A stretch of DNA of 64,000 nt from Rosa chinensis (Eukaryota; Streptophyta; Magnoliopsida; Rosales; Rosaceae). Location: the NCBI RefSeq assembly GCF_002994745.2, contig NC_037090.1, positions 12,211,501-12,275,500 on the forward strand, read 5' to 3'. A program made the position numbers and the translations under genes. The notes beneath the pieces were generated by a model. That model did not search any database, was not told where the DNA came from, and saw only the letters and a list, made by a program, of their open reading frames with translations. This document shows, piece by piece, positions 1 through 11,269 of this stretch (its first letter is position 1; each line of letters begins with the position of its first letter).

Positions 1-1378
1 ATCAATCTACTGATGCAGAACATGGCATCATTAAAATTTGAGCATATAGAGGCTTCGGTGCTTATACCCACTACCATTACCCAATTGAATATCAGTCAAG
101 ATTCAACAAGGCATAACCCAAAGGCCTGACAGTAACCCAATTGATGATTTGAACCCTAAAACAATCCTAAAATCCCAATAATGAAGCAAAATCCACAGAA
201 TTAATGGCCAAGTTGTAAACTCTAACAACAAAGACACGAAATCTAAATTAGAAATTACTGATAAAGAGTTTAACTGGGCAAATTGAGTTGTTGATTGAAA
301 AATCTACCTTGGCTTCAGGAAATTCATAATCTTGAATACCGACTCTGTGCGATGACAGTAGAAAAGTAGCCTTGTTTGGTTTTGAAAAGAAGAATCCATG
401 GCTGTAAAAAAGAGTATAAAAATAAGATACGAGCCCCAAAGTTGTAAACTTGAACAGAAGAATAAAATGAAAAGATAATAAGATAGCGAAACAGCAAACA
501 GGCAAAAGAAACAAAACAAGTGGCTTCAGATCTATACCGATCTAAATAGATATCAGAGGGACTGAACTCGGCATGGAAAGTCAATCTGCATGTCGAGATA
601 AACTCCAATTTAGTAACGAGAGCAACAAATATGATATTTGATAGGTTGTTGCACAAGCCCCTAATTCGAAACCCTAAGATTATAAATATTGCAACCTGCA
701 AATAAATCTGACAACAAAAAAAATTAAGGTAGAGAGAACCTGAAAGTGTGAGGGAAAGTGCAGGAAAAAGAGAAGACGATGGTTGATGGTCCAGCAATAT
801 GCCAGATCCAGATTGAGAGGCTTCAAGAGAGAGTGAGAAACAGCTTTTTACAAGGATGAGTGACTGGCAAAAGATGAAATGATTAGATAGGGGATAAGAG
901 AGGTGGGTGTGGTCGTTGTGGTCGGAGGCTCCGACTCGGAGCGGCCATCGAATAGATGAAGATCGAAAATAGCAGAGTTAGAGAGAGAAGAAGAAGACAG
1001 GTCTAGATACTCGGTCTGAGACTTGAACCATTTTGGAGACGGATTAGAATAAAAAGTTTTATTTAATTAAACAAGGAAAAATGAAAGAAATCTCGTTTGT
1101 ATCAATTTGGCCACAGCCACCCAATATTCAATGGAAAGTCCAAATTAAAAAATACAGTTGGGGTATCACTTTTGGGACGGAGGTTGAACTTAATTTGTGG
1201 CTAAACCAACATATTGCCCATCATGCATTCATTTGCGTTCAGTTGGAGACGGATGTAGTGGCAATATTGTCATTTGCCACAGAAAAAGTCTGACCGTCCT
1301 TATTGAGTGTATAAAGGCCACAGATTCTGTGTAGTACCCAATAGTCCTGTGGCCATAGGCCAAATAGCTAGTAGTGCA
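1..1378. other. No recognisable gene
   Basis: The stretch is AT-rich with scattered open frames on both strands, the longest about 157 codons on the minus strand near 324-797. None shows a domain, a codon pattern or splice structure I can support. It could include the 5' end or an intron of a minus-strand gene lying to the left, but nothing in the sequence fixes this. Confidence 0.5.
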
Positions 1379-1453
1379 TGCCTCCCTACGGCTTCTTACA
1401 TCAACGGACAGGTTCTTAGTGTCGACGGAGGATTTACAGTTCGTGGCTTCTAA
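1379..1453 (+). pseudogene. Tropinone-reductase-like last-exon fragment
   Basis: Reading from 1379, the plus strand encodes the C-terminal signature of tropinone-reductase-like SDR enzymes: CLPTASYINGQ, then [13 protein letters not shown] and a stop at 1451-1453. The same peptide, with small changes, closes the intact gene at 13460 and the pseudogene ending at 10310. I see no NAD(P)-binding motif, no YxxxK active site and no earlier exon upstream, so this is a remnant of a third copy in a local cluster. That the enzyme family is NADPH-dependent is family knowledge; this fragment cannot be functional alone. Confidence 0.75.
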
Positions 1454-1657
1454 GAAGCTCCTGGGTCCATGATGGATCTATATATAGTGGGATCACCACA
1501 GCTTATATAGCTCGTACATTATCTGTGTCTTAACAAATTTCTTTTGAACAGTCCTTACTGTCTTTATTGATGATTTTTTCCGCGGATAAGAATCAATTCC
1601 TTAACAGATATATAGTTTCATATATTCGAATCCTAGGCAAATAAAATGCAATGGTAC

Positions 1658-1661
1658 GGCT

Positions 1662-1712
<51 letters not shown>

Positions 1713-2621
1713 GAGAGGGCGGCTAGGTTTCCTTAGGTAAGCTTGGAGGCTCTCGTCCGGCGGCTCCCGTGCGGCACCAGGCTATTAGCCTTGTTGGTAA
1801 ACGGAGAGTGCGGCCGGGCGGGGATGTTTTGATGGCCGTTTCTCAGCCTGTGCTGCGGCGACGTGGCTTGGACCTTGACAAGCTTGCAAGCCTGTGGTGG
1901 GTCTGCGTCTTCTGATCGTTTGGAGGCTCTAGCGGCGGCAGACTGGTGGTATCGGCGTTCTCTTCCCTTGATAGACGGCGACAACTGGCAGGACGGGGGG
2001 AGGTGGGGCTTCGACGGGCTCGTTTTGGATTGGAGTTTTCCGATTTGGTATGGGTGCTTCGGAACCATGCTGGGAGGAGGTGTTTTGAGGGCGGTGGTGT
2101 TTCTTGTCGGCCTGCTGGCGATGATGGCGGGGTGGATGGTCATCCGACGTCTACTCGTGGCGGTGGCTAGGGTCTCATCAACGTGGTGGAGGTGTGGTGG
2201 CTGCTGCAACCTGGAGTTTGGCTAGGGTTTGAGTACTCTTGGGTCTGGGCTTTGCTTTGGGCCCAATTTTATTATTTGTTTGTTATTTTATTTTGTGTAA
2301 TAATGCTCCATCTTTTACTGGTGGGTGCAGTGGGCTTTGGCCATGTATACCTTGTTTCTGTGGGTTGTTACAATGTATCCAAAGGTCAGTACTGATGTAC
2401 ACCAAGAAGGTCTTAGGCGGATGTACTGGTTTTTTTTGGTGTTGTAGCTTCTTATTGATCAAGGCGGAGTAGTTTAGGCTAGTAGTCATTATTAATGTGT
2501 AGTCAGTGCACTACTTGAGCAACGATTGTAATGAGTGATCTTTGGATCTCCTAGCTTGACCTTGTACGGTTGTATGATCTTTTCGATCACATGAATATAT
2601 CTTCCTTTCCCCTAAAAAAAA
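1658..2621 (+). mobile_element. Poly(A)-tailed non-LTR retroposon, non-autonomous
   Basis: The element is flanked by a 15-bp direct repeat AAAATGCAATGGTAC at 1643-1657 and 2622-2636, and it ends in an A-tract (2613-2621). This is the hallmark of target-primed LINE-type insertion. The 964-bp body begins with a CT microsatellite, is GC-rich through about 2230, and contains no reverse transcriptase or complete ORF1. A CGTCCGGCGGCTCCCG stretch near 1753 recurs, with small changes, in the opposite-strand element at 26208-27123, so they may be related. It is probably mobilised in trans by a plant L1 LINE (inference). Confidence 0.8.
1664..1709. repeat. (TC)n microsatellite
   Basis: An uninterrupted TC run of about 23 units lies at the 5' end of the retroposon that starts at 1658. 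Confidence 0.95.
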
Positions 2622-2636
2622 AAAATGCAATGGTAC

Positions 2637-3061
2637 TGTCGCGGAGATATGTAAGTCAAGCATTGACGCGTTGTACAACAACTTCTATGATTTTCTCAAT
2701 CTCACTTTATACCTGATTGTATGCATATATTTCAAATACAAAGACGAGTTGCATTAGTTTAAAGTCCGGATTAACCACTTAATTTGTACATGATACGTAC
2801 AATAATATATACCGGCCTAATGATTTCGAAGATGGTAACCAGAAAAATTCCTATAATCAACATAGTTAGTAATATTTGGGACGGGAATTAAACGTTAAAA
2901 ATACGTAAGTGAATAATTCGGTAAGTTTTAGTGAAAAATAATTTAAAAAATTTGACCATAAAATAGGAAAACGGCAAATTATAAAATTAGATATGTACTT
3001 GTTTAAAATAAAATATAATGAAAAATATAGACATAAAATACAGATGGATATTTGTCAATTC
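2637..3061. other. AT-rich spacer, no gene seen
   Basis: Short frames only. I see no repeat boundary, RNA gene or coding similarity. Confidence 0.5.
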
Positions 3062-3076
3062 TAGTACTTATATATA

Positions 3077-3886
3077 TATATAGTTTTTTTGAGATAAAGA
3101 GCTCATAAATTAATATGGCTATAGTTCATTGACCAAAGAATAGTACAATTAATATATGTAGACTACTCTATTCAGACATTGATAGCTTAGAGTAGTTTAT
3201 GCTAACAAAATCTACTTGCCCAGTAGTCCATCTATTTTATTAGACTCTAGACGCCGAACACGCCATTGTAGTATGCTAAAGCCAGATACTTTTATAAAGG
3301 CTACTAGAGAAGATTCTACTAGCATAGACAAACAATCTAACTAAAACAACTATTCTAAAAACCTAAAGCCCAAAACCTGAGTCCTAAACCGTGGCCCAGG
3401 CAAAACCCGAGCTAGCAGAAGGATGAAGATCCTGCACCTCTTACTGATCCATCACCGCCACCGTCGCCAAGCTTTTCTAGCGCTGGCATTTCCAACACCC
3501 CGAGGAGGCTGGATAAAAGGAATAGTTTTGTTGCCTCCCTTCTGCAACACGACCGGCAGAGAAGATCACCTATCACACCAAACCACTACGCTTCCAATAA
3601 GCCGTAGCACCACCAACTGATCATCTTGCCTTAGTGCCGCCACCTTCAACCAGCACCTAACAATCACACAAATCTCTGCCTCACCACCTGCAGGCGACAC
3701 CACTCGACCCAGAAACAACGATCCCTGAGAAATAGATCTCCTCGCAACTCTGTAAGGTCCACTGGACCTAGACGAGACCCACTCCTCCAGCAAGACACCC
3801 GATGACCGGCGTCACTGAACACAACGGACAAGGAGGCATTGTTGCTAGACTCGAAAACCTAGGGTTTAGGTTTCTGCTCTTGCTTT
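3077..3886 (-). mobile_element. Non-autonomous LINE-like retroposon (minus strand)
   Basis: A 15-bp direct repeat TAGTACTTATATATA (3062-3076 and 3887-3901) brackets an 810-bp element whose left end carries a T-tract, so its poly(A) tail lies on the minus strand. Its terminal 300 bp resemble the 3' end of the ORF1-only LINE at about 29.9-30.2 kb: both have a T-run followed by GA(G/A)TTAAAGAG or GAGATAAAGAG, TGCTAACAAAA, and CTTTTATAAAGGCT or CTTCTATAAAGGCT followed by AGCATAGACA. It carries no complete ORF and no reverse transcriptase. It looks like a shortened derivative of that family. Confidence 0.75.
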
Positions 3887-3901
3887 TAGTACTTATATAT
3901 A

Positions 3902-4320
3902 ATTATATGACCTCTAAAACATAAATTTTGAAGAATCAAGGTGATCATAGCTTTTTTCAAGTATTACCATTTTGATATTCAAAACTTCAACATAATTTAT
4001 TTAATAAATGAAAAGTGTAAATAATAACTTTTGGAATGTTTGTGACTGTTAATTGTACAACCTTTAAATTATAAAAGTTTAAAATTTAAAATTAATCTTA
4101 AATTTGAAAAAATAAAATAAAAAATAAAATTTTTATTAATTTTTGGCTTTCTTTTCAATTGAAAATTCGAGAATAATACGTACTCGTGAATAATTCGGTC
4201 GACTTTAAAAAAAAAAGGTGATTTTTTTTTTAATCTTTGAGAATAATTCAGAAAACGGATTTTTTTTTTTAATTTGTTAATTCACGAATTAAATAACTAG
4301 GCAATCTTAATGAGATTTGG
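3902..4320. other. AT-rich spacer, no gene seen
   Basis: Very AT-rich with A and T runs. No coding or structural feature is supported. Confidence 0.5.
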
Positions 4321-5475
4321 TAAAAAGTGCATGTATGGCCTCTACGAGGCTCCCAAAACCTAGCTGTCTTGGCTTGGTGCTTCAACCGTGGAGATTGGCG
4401 TCCGTGTCCTTTCTAAGTGGGGGTTCCCTCTCCACACTCGACTGTTGCTTCTAGCCCCTCACCATTGATGCTTCTTGGTAACAACACATCCACGTCTAGA
4501 TTTGGGTGCTTTCACTAGAATCACATCTTGCCAGAACAATCTTGACTCGGCGAAAATTGCGAGCACGAAGAAAATCATAGATGGCTTGAGACTAAAACGG
4601 GTGCTATTAAAATTGCAATCTTGGTGGGCTTTGACAATGAGGAGGATGAGACACTTGTGGATCTTGAAGGAGGTGGTTCATCAAGCGATAACTGGGTAGT
4701 CATGGCAGCAGATTTCAACCTCGGCAACGCTAAGAATACTCCGGTTTGGGTTTCGATGAAGGTGACAGAGCAGCTCAGATCTAAAGTTTGGAAGGATTCA
4801 TCGATGCAGATTGATGCTGGTAAAAGATCGGGTATCTTGATGTTGGTTTGTCATCTGATCGAGGCTGATTCTGAAGGCCACGATTGGCTTGACGGACTGG
4901 GGTCAGGATTGGAGTGGATTGGAACCTCTATCCACTGCATGGTGCCTACGGGATGAGGCACTCATAGTAGTTTTTTCCCTAACTACGACAACAATATGGT
5001 GATGCTGCCAGATTGATGAGGGAATGCCCAAAGCAGTTGGGGTGCCTAGGGAGAGTTGGGTGTCCAAAGAGATATGGAAGTCTAAGCCAATATGGTGGCC
5101 CAAATATGTTAGTGAGTTTTGGGTGCCCAAAATATATGGGAATGTTTCTTGGATTGGGGCCCACAAATTGATGGGCTCTGGCTCTATGAGATTTTGTATT
5201 TGGGATCCTGGTGACTTGGCCCTTGTAAATCTTCTAAGCCTAATTCTATGGGCAAAGAGAAAGTTTAAGTTTTTGCTTTATTTAGATTTAGCCTATTTAC
5301 TATGTTTTCTTTTCATAGTGCATACGCTCACTTTTGAATAAGTGAGCACTAGTTGTCTAATGAGTGGTGCTAGCATTCTACGTTCTAGACTTGCCTTTAG
5401 AGTTGGCAAGGGAATGTATGTATTCGTGTCATTCTGGATTAAGTTGAATGAAAATTTTGTTGATTAAAAAAAAAA
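4321..5475 (+). mobile_element. Probable non-autonomous poly(A)-tailed retroposon
   Basis: This GC-richer island of about 1.15 kb is set in very AT-rich DNA and ends in an A-tract at 5466-5475, like the retroposons at 1658 and 16911. Only a short direct repeat, TGAGATTTG, is seen (4311-4319 and 5481-5489), so the boundaries are uncertain. It has two overlapping frames of 74 and 111 codons with no recognised domain. Assignment rests on the resemblance in composition and tail. Confidence 0.45.
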
Positions 5476-5841
5476 TCATGTGAGATTTGTAATGGAAAAA
5501 TAGAGAAATTATTAAATTTAAGTTAAGTGATTAAAGTAATACTTTTCAAAAATATATGAGTTTAGTGTCCGGGTGACTATTCCTTTCATAGATATTGGAC
5601 AAATGCAACATGTGGACATCTCCACGAATCAGAAGGTCCAAGCTCAAGAGCAAGCAGCAGCAGTTAGTTAGAATAGTTAGTTGAATCTTGTAACTAATCG
5701 TGCATGCTTAATTTATGAATCCATATTGTAATCTAACTTTCTCACTTTGATATTTCTGTTTACTATATATACCATGCGTTGAGTGCTGCTGTACATTTTC
5801 CATTACCATCACTATCTTTTATTAGTTGAAACTTAGAATAA
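5476..5841. other. Spacer, no gene seen
   Basis: There is a TATATATACC stretch near 5764 but no coding feature. The segment could be a decayed LTR end, though no partner repeat was found. Confidence 0.4.
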
Positions 5842-6212
5842 CAATCACGTTTACTTACTTGGAATGGAAAATAATCATGAATCGGAGACAAGTGGAATGA
5901 GAGAAGAAAGAAATCGGTATTGATTCCGGAGGAATGATTCCTAAACTCATCTCCCGCCTTCGTAATCGAATTCCTGAGTATTCAGGAATCGATTCCTGAT
6001 AAGGAGGTGGGACCTACATCCATTCCGATTCCTTTATGTGTTAGTAAACGCAGGAATTCTTTTACCTGGAATCATTCCTATTCCTTTATATGTTAGTAAA
6101 CGCAGGAATTCTTTTACCTGGAATCATTCCTATTCCTTTATGTGTTAGTAAACGCAAGAATGTTTTTACCCCGTAATCATTCCCTTTTCTTCCAAGTAAG
6201 TAAACGTTCCCT
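5842..6212. mobile_element. MITE with PIF/Harbinger-like ends
   Basis: Inverted ends match over about 17 bp: CGTTTACTTACTTGGAA near 5849 and its reverse complement near 6190-6206. TAA trinucleotides flank the unit (5839-5841 and 6213-6215), which would fit a PIF/Harbinger 3-bp target duplication, although the outermost five bases do not match well. The interior contains three head-to-tail copies of a 52-bp unit. It has no coding capacity. Confidence 0.6.
6031..6182. repeat. Three tandem 52-bp units inside the MITE
   Basis: Units start at 6031, 6083 and 6135, each beginning CCTTTAT(G/A)TGTTAGTAAACG. The third is incomplete and more diverged. The unit contains part of the element's terminal sequence, so the array may have grown by slippage or unequal exchange. 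Confidence 0.85.
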
Positions 6213-6674
6213 TAATGGATCGAGTCGAGTTGCGCAGACCTATAGCCTTAAAAAAATTGTATTTGATTGATGTCAATGTCGGTGTACAGAAAGAATTGCT
6301 ATATAACCTAGAGCAGCTTTCATAGATTATTCACATCCACATTATTTTAGTTCACTCTCTCTTTATTACTCTTACACAGCTTCATTTCTTAACGACTCGT
6401 ATACGTGCAGAAGCAAAAACATTAATGGCAGGTTTCAATAGTCAAAGATGGTCTCTGAATGGTATGACCGCCTGGAACTAAAGGCATAGGGTAATTTAGC
6501 TAGCTATCTCTTGTCCCTTCGTCATTTCTGTATTTCTAGATTCAAATTTTACTAATATTTTGGGTGTATATCTTATATTCTTATTTTAAATGGTTGCTTG
6601 TTTACTTACATATTTGTAATCTATGGTATTTATTGTAGATTGTCCACATTAGATGAGCTAGCTGGACTTGGAGC

Positions 6675-6843
6675 TGCTAGAATTTCAACCATGGAAGAAG
6701 AAAGACGAAGAAAGGAGGAGGAAGGAAGAGAAACACAGAGAGTTAAAAAACTACATTTTGACTGGAATAGAATGAAAACAATTACAGCAATTTTCTTTAT
6801 ATATATATATTGTAAACCATATTATACTATACTACCCTTAACA
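6675..6843 (-). repeat. 3' LTR of the small LTR element
   Basis: 169 bp, matching the LTR at 8853-9444 apart from small changes and the MITE in the latter. It is preceded (on the minus strand) by a purine-rich tract. Confidence 0.85.
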
Positions 6844-7092
6844 TCCCCCCTCAACCATATGCTTCAGTACCAACCATAATGGTTGGAACACATGATATAA
6901 ATCTCAAATGCACTGGTCATCTTCTTCAATGCTTGTGTTGTGATCAGCGGATAGCCGCAATGCATCCAATCTCATCCAAGCCTTGTGCTACTCCTACCAA
7001 GCCTTTGTCAACTTGACAACTTCCCATCCACAAAAAGAACACATGTTATCAAGAATTTTTGATATATTCTTCAACTCAGCTAATAATAACAA

Positions 7093-7516
7093 GGGCTAAA
7101 TAGTGGTTACTACTTTGTGGTTTAGGTCCAAAATTAATTCAGTCTATGGACTTCTAATTTCATCAAAAACACCGATGTACTTTCAATTTTGATCTAATAG
7201 GTCAAATTCGTTAATATTTTGCTATGTATTCAACTTATAGTTGGATTATTTGATGAAAAAGTTTTTATTTGATAAATTTCTAATAGTGAGACTCACTCTT
7301 AAATTGACTATGCATGCCACCTCAACACCACATCATAAAACATAGGCCATATATGAGCCATGTCAACAAGTTAAATTACTCAATTATCGGAAGACTAACA
7401 GATTGAACCTATTAGATCAAAATTGAAACTGCATGGGTGTTTTTGATAAAATTAGAAGTTCAGGGACTGAATTGATTTTGGACCTAAACCACAGAGTAGT
7501 AACTAATATTTAGCCC
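7093..7516. mobile_element. Mutator-like MITE, copy 1
   Basis: A 424-bp element with inverted ends of about 50 bp. The left end begins GGGCTAAATAGTGGTTACTA and the right end is the reverse complement. It is flanked by a perfect 9-bp direct repeat TAATAACAA (7084-7092 and 7517-7525), the length expected for Mutator-type transposition. It has no coding capacity and is closely similar to the copy at 8983-9400. Confidence 0.88.
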
Positions 7517-7857
7517 TAATAACAATAAACCAGCAACATTGGCAGCAATATCAACAATCACTTCTTTTGGTTTATTAGTCAAACCACAAGTAGTCTTACA
7601 TCAATTCCCACTCAATCCAATTCACCAAATCATTGCACCAATGGCCATTGTTCAACATCCGAAAAACACTCTGACCAAGCCATCTAGGCCACATCTTCTC
7701 ACCTTTAACACCCTCAACTTCTTTATGATAGTACATCTATCTTCTTCTATCACTTTTCACAATAATAGTATAGTCCTAGGAAATGCCAATAGCCACAGCC
7801 CGGAAGAATATAGGAAAGAAGAGGAAAAACAAAGATAAGTGCAGAAGGCAAAAGATT

Positions 7858-8062
7858 GAATGGTAATTGTACAGATTTTGATCTTGATTTGTTTTGACTG
7901 GTAATTGTACAGAAGCAAAAACTGAACAATGAACAGGACAACAAAATGATTGAACGGTAGTTTGAATGGTAATTGGACATAAGCAAATTGAAAGAAAAGC
8001 TTAAAGGAAATCAACAAGAGACTTGGTAATTGTACAGAATTGGTTTCAATGGTAATTGTATA
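7858..8062. repeat. Recurring GGTAATTGTACAGAA motif
   Basis: Five imperfect copies of GGTAATTG(T/G)ACAGAA occur within about 200 bp of the internal region of the small LTR element, with uneven spacing and A-rich separators. Function is unknown; they may be remnants of a tandem array. Confidence 0.7.
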
Positions 8063-8839
8063 GAAGAAAATTGAAGAAATGCAAAAAGCAACTCGAAGGG
8101 AAAGGCTGTGACATAAGACAATTGCATATCTCCAATCAACATATGAATAGATTTCACCAGAGCACCAAAGCATAACATATCAACCTTATAACACCAAATA
8201 CCATCAGTTAGCCAGACTGAGTTGATGATCCAGGGAATAAGGGGCAAACTATAAGTAGAGTAGATCATACAACAATAACACTCAATATACCCAACTTCAT
8301 TTTCAAGAAGCTACTGAACCAATTGAACTTTCATGAGAGTTCAGTTAAGATTTTACCAAAAAGAAGATGAAAATAGCTAGAGCTCACATCACAAATTTCT
8401 CTGAAATTTCATCACCGTCGGAGTCGGAATCAATCGATGGCGGAGAAGTCGTCGAGTTATCTGTCCTTCAATCGAAGATGGAGGTCCAGTGGTCACTGGC
8501 GACACAGCTTTCTATGAGAACCGTAGAGAACAACAGAGCTGAGGTGATGATGCCTCCAAGGTCGTGGATGGTGACGTGGTGAGAGTAGAAAGCAAATAGA
8601 CTCCGGAGACGGAGAGAGTTCGCGGTGAGTGTAGAAAGAAAATCGACTCTGGAGACAGAAACACGGCTTCCCTGTGATGACGAGTGATTGAGAGATTGAA
8701 AATTTTAGGGTTTGGAAATTCCGATTTGGGAATGGGCTTATTCGATAGGATTTCTCTAAATTGAACCAAAAAGAAAATAATTAAGGATGATGAGCATTGC
8801 AGCGGAGAAGCAACGATGGAGCGATGGTCAGGGCAACCT

Positions 8840-8852
8840 GGCTCTGATACCA
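8840..8852 (-). other. Primer-binding site of the small LTR element
   Basis: On the minus strand the bases TGGTATCAGAGCC directly follow the 5' LTR. They match the 3' end of plant initiator-methionine tRNA and fix the orientation of the element. Confidence 0.85.
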
Positions 8853-9444
8853 TGCTAGAATTTCAACCATGGAAGAAAAAGAAAGACGAAGAAAGGAGGA
8901 GGAAGGAAGAGAAATGCAGAGAGTTAAAAAAACTACATTTTGACTGGAATAGAATGAAAACAATGACAACAATTTTCTTTATGGGCTAAATACTGATTAC
9001 TACCCTGTAGTTTGGGTCCAAAATCAATCCAGTCCCTAAATTTCTAATTTCATCAAAAAGACCCCTGCACTTTCAATTTTGATATAATAGTTCCAATTTG
9101 TTAGTTTTCCAATAATTGAATTTATTTAACTTGTTAACGTGGCTCATATATGGCCTATGTTTTATGATGTGGTGTCGAGGTGGCATGCATAGTCAATTTA
9201 GGAGTGAGTCATACTATAAATTAAATAAACAGTTTTTTAACAAATAATACAACTATAACTTGAACTCATAACAGAATATTAATGAATTGAACCTATTAGA
9301 TCAAAATTGAAAGTGCAGGGATGTTTTTGATGAAATTACAAGTCCAGGGACTGAATTGATTTTGGACCTAAACCACAGGGTAGTAACTAGTATTTAGCGC
9401 TTTCTTTATATACTGTAAACCATATTACTATACTACCCTTAATA
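8853..9444 (-). repeat. 5' LTR of the small LTR element, with nested MITE
   Basis: The LTR matches 6675-6843 on both sides of a 418-bp MITE. The outermost base pattern on the right is changed (TA in place of the expected CA on the plus strand). Confidence 0.85.
8983..9400. mobile_element. Mutator-like MITE, copy 2
   Basis: A 418-bp element nested in the 5' LTR of the small retrotransposon. A perfect 9-bp direct repeat TTTCTTTAT flanks it (8974-8982 and 9401-9409). Its ends are inverted repeats that match those of copy 1 at 7093-7516. The final bases on the right read GCGC where copy 1 has GCCC. Confidence 0.88.
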
Positions 9445-10310
9445 GGAGCGACTGTACATACATGTGCACGCAACCAAGCATAGCTGGAAGAGAGGGTTAG
9501 AGAATGGAAGAACAAGGGTTTCAAAGTGAGCGGTTCAGTTTGCGATATCAACTCGAAATCTGAAAGAGAGGAGCTCATTAAGACCGTCGATCTCCATATT
9601 TTTGACGGCATGCTTAACATCCTAGTAAGTTCATTGCCTTGGTCATTCTTGCCCCATCTGACTTTAAACTCGGCTTATGTAAAATTTAATATCTATGTTC
9701 ATTTGTCTCGCTATAGGTAAACAATGCCGCAACATTTACGCTCAGAAGTACAACAGAATATACTTTGGAAGATTTTTCGAGCATGATGGGCACCAATGTT
9801 GAATCTCCCTACCATCTTTGACAACTTGCATACCCTTTCCTAAAGGCATCAAGAAATGCAAGTATTGTATTTATCGCCTCCATAGCTGGTGTCATAGCTC
9901 TACCTAGACTATCCACTTATGCGGGATCAAAGAGTGAGTCCTTAATTTCTTGATAGAAATTTAAGAAAAAAAATTAAAGAAAAACATAATATTGCATCAT
10001 TTATATGCTATGACCCCAAGGAAATCCAAATATATATATATCCACCCATGATCCTTTACTAATTTTAATATTAATTGCTAATATACAGGTGCACTGATCC
10101 AAATTTCAAAGAATCTGGCATGTGAATGGGCAAGAGACAACATTCGAACAAACACTGTGGCACCATGGGATGTAAACACTCCCCATCGGTCGCATTGCAG
10201 AGCCTAATGAAATTTCATCGCTCGTGACCTTCCTTTGCCTCCCTGCAGCTTCTTACATCAATGGACAAGTTGTTAGTGTCGATGGAGGATTTACTGTTTG
10301 CAGTTTCTAA

Positions 10311-10758
10311 AAAGATTGTAGATTATCCATCAAGTCTACAAAATAATAATAAGTTCAACAGTAATAACTGCTTTTCTTTACTATATGGACATTTTATGTA
10401 AACAATTTGTTGCTCGTAAGTTGTGGCATGTTAGTTAGTAAAGATAATGAGTTCAAATCTCATTGCCATCAGGTGAAAATAAATAAATAAAGAATCAAAA
10501 TATGCATAGAAAACAAAGTTAAAGTATGCATAGAAAACAAAGTGTAGAAGAGTTTGCTAAGAGCTTCTGCACCAAATTGGATAGACATAAAGGTTCTCAA
10601 AGAACCTAAAAGATGAAATTTCAAGAAAGAAAATATGAAAAGCATAATTTGATCTGTCTTCTTTCTTTCTTTTTTTCAAAATTCGGATATGACCTATTAT
10701 AGACTCTTGTATAAGGAAAATTCTACAATGTTTTATCGTATGATATGCATACAATTAC
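10311..10758. other. Spacer downstream of the SDR pseudogene
   Basis: AT-rich DNA with no supported gene. The segment immediately after 10310 should derive from the pseudogene's old 3' flank. Confidence 0.5.
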
Positions 10759-10880
10759 CTTAAAAGTGGTAACATGAGTCCTTAAAGTGGTAAATTTTCT
10801 TAGTTTACGACATGAGTCCTCAAAATAGTAATATTAGTCCTCAAAGTGGTATCATGAGTCCTGAAAGTGGTAAAAATAGT
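10759..10880. repeat. Degenerate 21-bp tandem repeat
   Basis: About five copies of a unit like AGTCCTCAAAGTGGTAACATG, with varying point changes and one longer spacer. It directly abuts the hAT-type MITE. Confidence 0.75.
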
Positions 10881-11261
10881 CAGGGGCGGAACCATGATTT
10901 AAATATTGGGGGGGGGGGGGTCTGAGACATAAATTAAAAAAAAAAAACCTACACCGAAATAAATTAAAAATCATATTCAATATAATCCATGAGTAAACAA
11001 TAAATTTAATTCTGGTTTAAAAAAAAAACAAAAAAGAAACCTGGTTTTTAATTAATACTACTATTAGTGATTGTTTTATTAAACTTTCATATATGAATCA
11101 CGTGGATTTGGGAGGAGGAGGGGGTGTCCTCTTCATGAATGGAAGGTTTTTTCTTAGATTGGTTAACAGCAATGCACATATAACTGATATAAGTATATAT
11201 CTGACAGTAAGGTTGGGGGGGGGTCCGGACCCCGTCGGACCGAAACACAGTTCCGCCACTG
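10881..11261. mobile_element. hAT-type MITE
   Basis: A 381-bp unit with inverted ends CAG(G/T)GGCGGAAC and a perfect 8-bp direct repeat AAAATAGT on both sides (10873-10880 and 11262-11269). The 8-bp duplication and CAG-start ends are typical of hAT elements. Runs of 10-13 G lie near both ends. No transposase is present. Confidence 0.85.
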
Positions 11262-11269
11262 AAAATAGT

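Larger units (their letters stand above)
6675..9444 (-). mobile_element. Small non-autonomous LTR retrotransposon in SDR exon 2
   Basis: A 5-bp target duplication GGAGC lies at 6670-6674 and 9445-9449. The element reads on the minus strand. Its 5' LTR is 8853-9444 (about 165 bp once a nested MITE and its 9-bp duplication are discounted) and its 3' LTR is 6675-6843 (169 bp). On the minus strand the LTRs start TGTTAAGGG (one end mutated) and finish TTCTAGCA. TGGTATCAGAGCC, complementary to initiator-Met tRNA, directly follows the 5' LTR (8840-8852), and a G-rich polypurine tract adjoins the 3' LTR (about 6844-6855). The internal 2 kb contains another copy of the MITE and no gag or pol, so it must be mobilised in trans. 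Its target is the coding sequence of exon 2 of the pseudogene. Confidence 0.88.
6425..10310 (+). pseudogene. Tropinone-reductase-like SDR pseudogene
   Basis: This is a paralogue of the intact gene at 13460-14899, broken in several ways. Exon 1 (6425 to about 6491) begins MAGFNSQRWSLNG but lacks the bases for most of the glycine-rich NADP-binding turn and runs into a stop. Exon 2 begins at about 6639 and is interrupted at codon level by the LTR element 6675-9444. It resumes at 9450 (ATVHTCARN...) and ends at 9624. Exon 3 is 9717-9933 and has an internal TGA after the residues SPYHL. A 155-bp GT...AG intron (9934-10088) follows, and the last segment (10089-10310) lacks the region joining exons 3 and 4. 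The C-terminus, with SVDGGFTV, is still recognisable. The intron at 9934 is absent from the intact paralogue. No active enzyme is possible. Confidence 0.88.

Noticed and set aside
324..797. 157-codon minus-strand frame near the left edge
   Set aside because: Composition is typical of AT-rich noncoding DNA, with Leu/Phe/Ser excess, and no domain or splice context is visible.
1105..1364. Possible MITE with TTTGGCCACAG and CTGTGGCCATAGGCCAAA ends
   Set aside because: The inverted match is short and imperfect and no target duplication was found.
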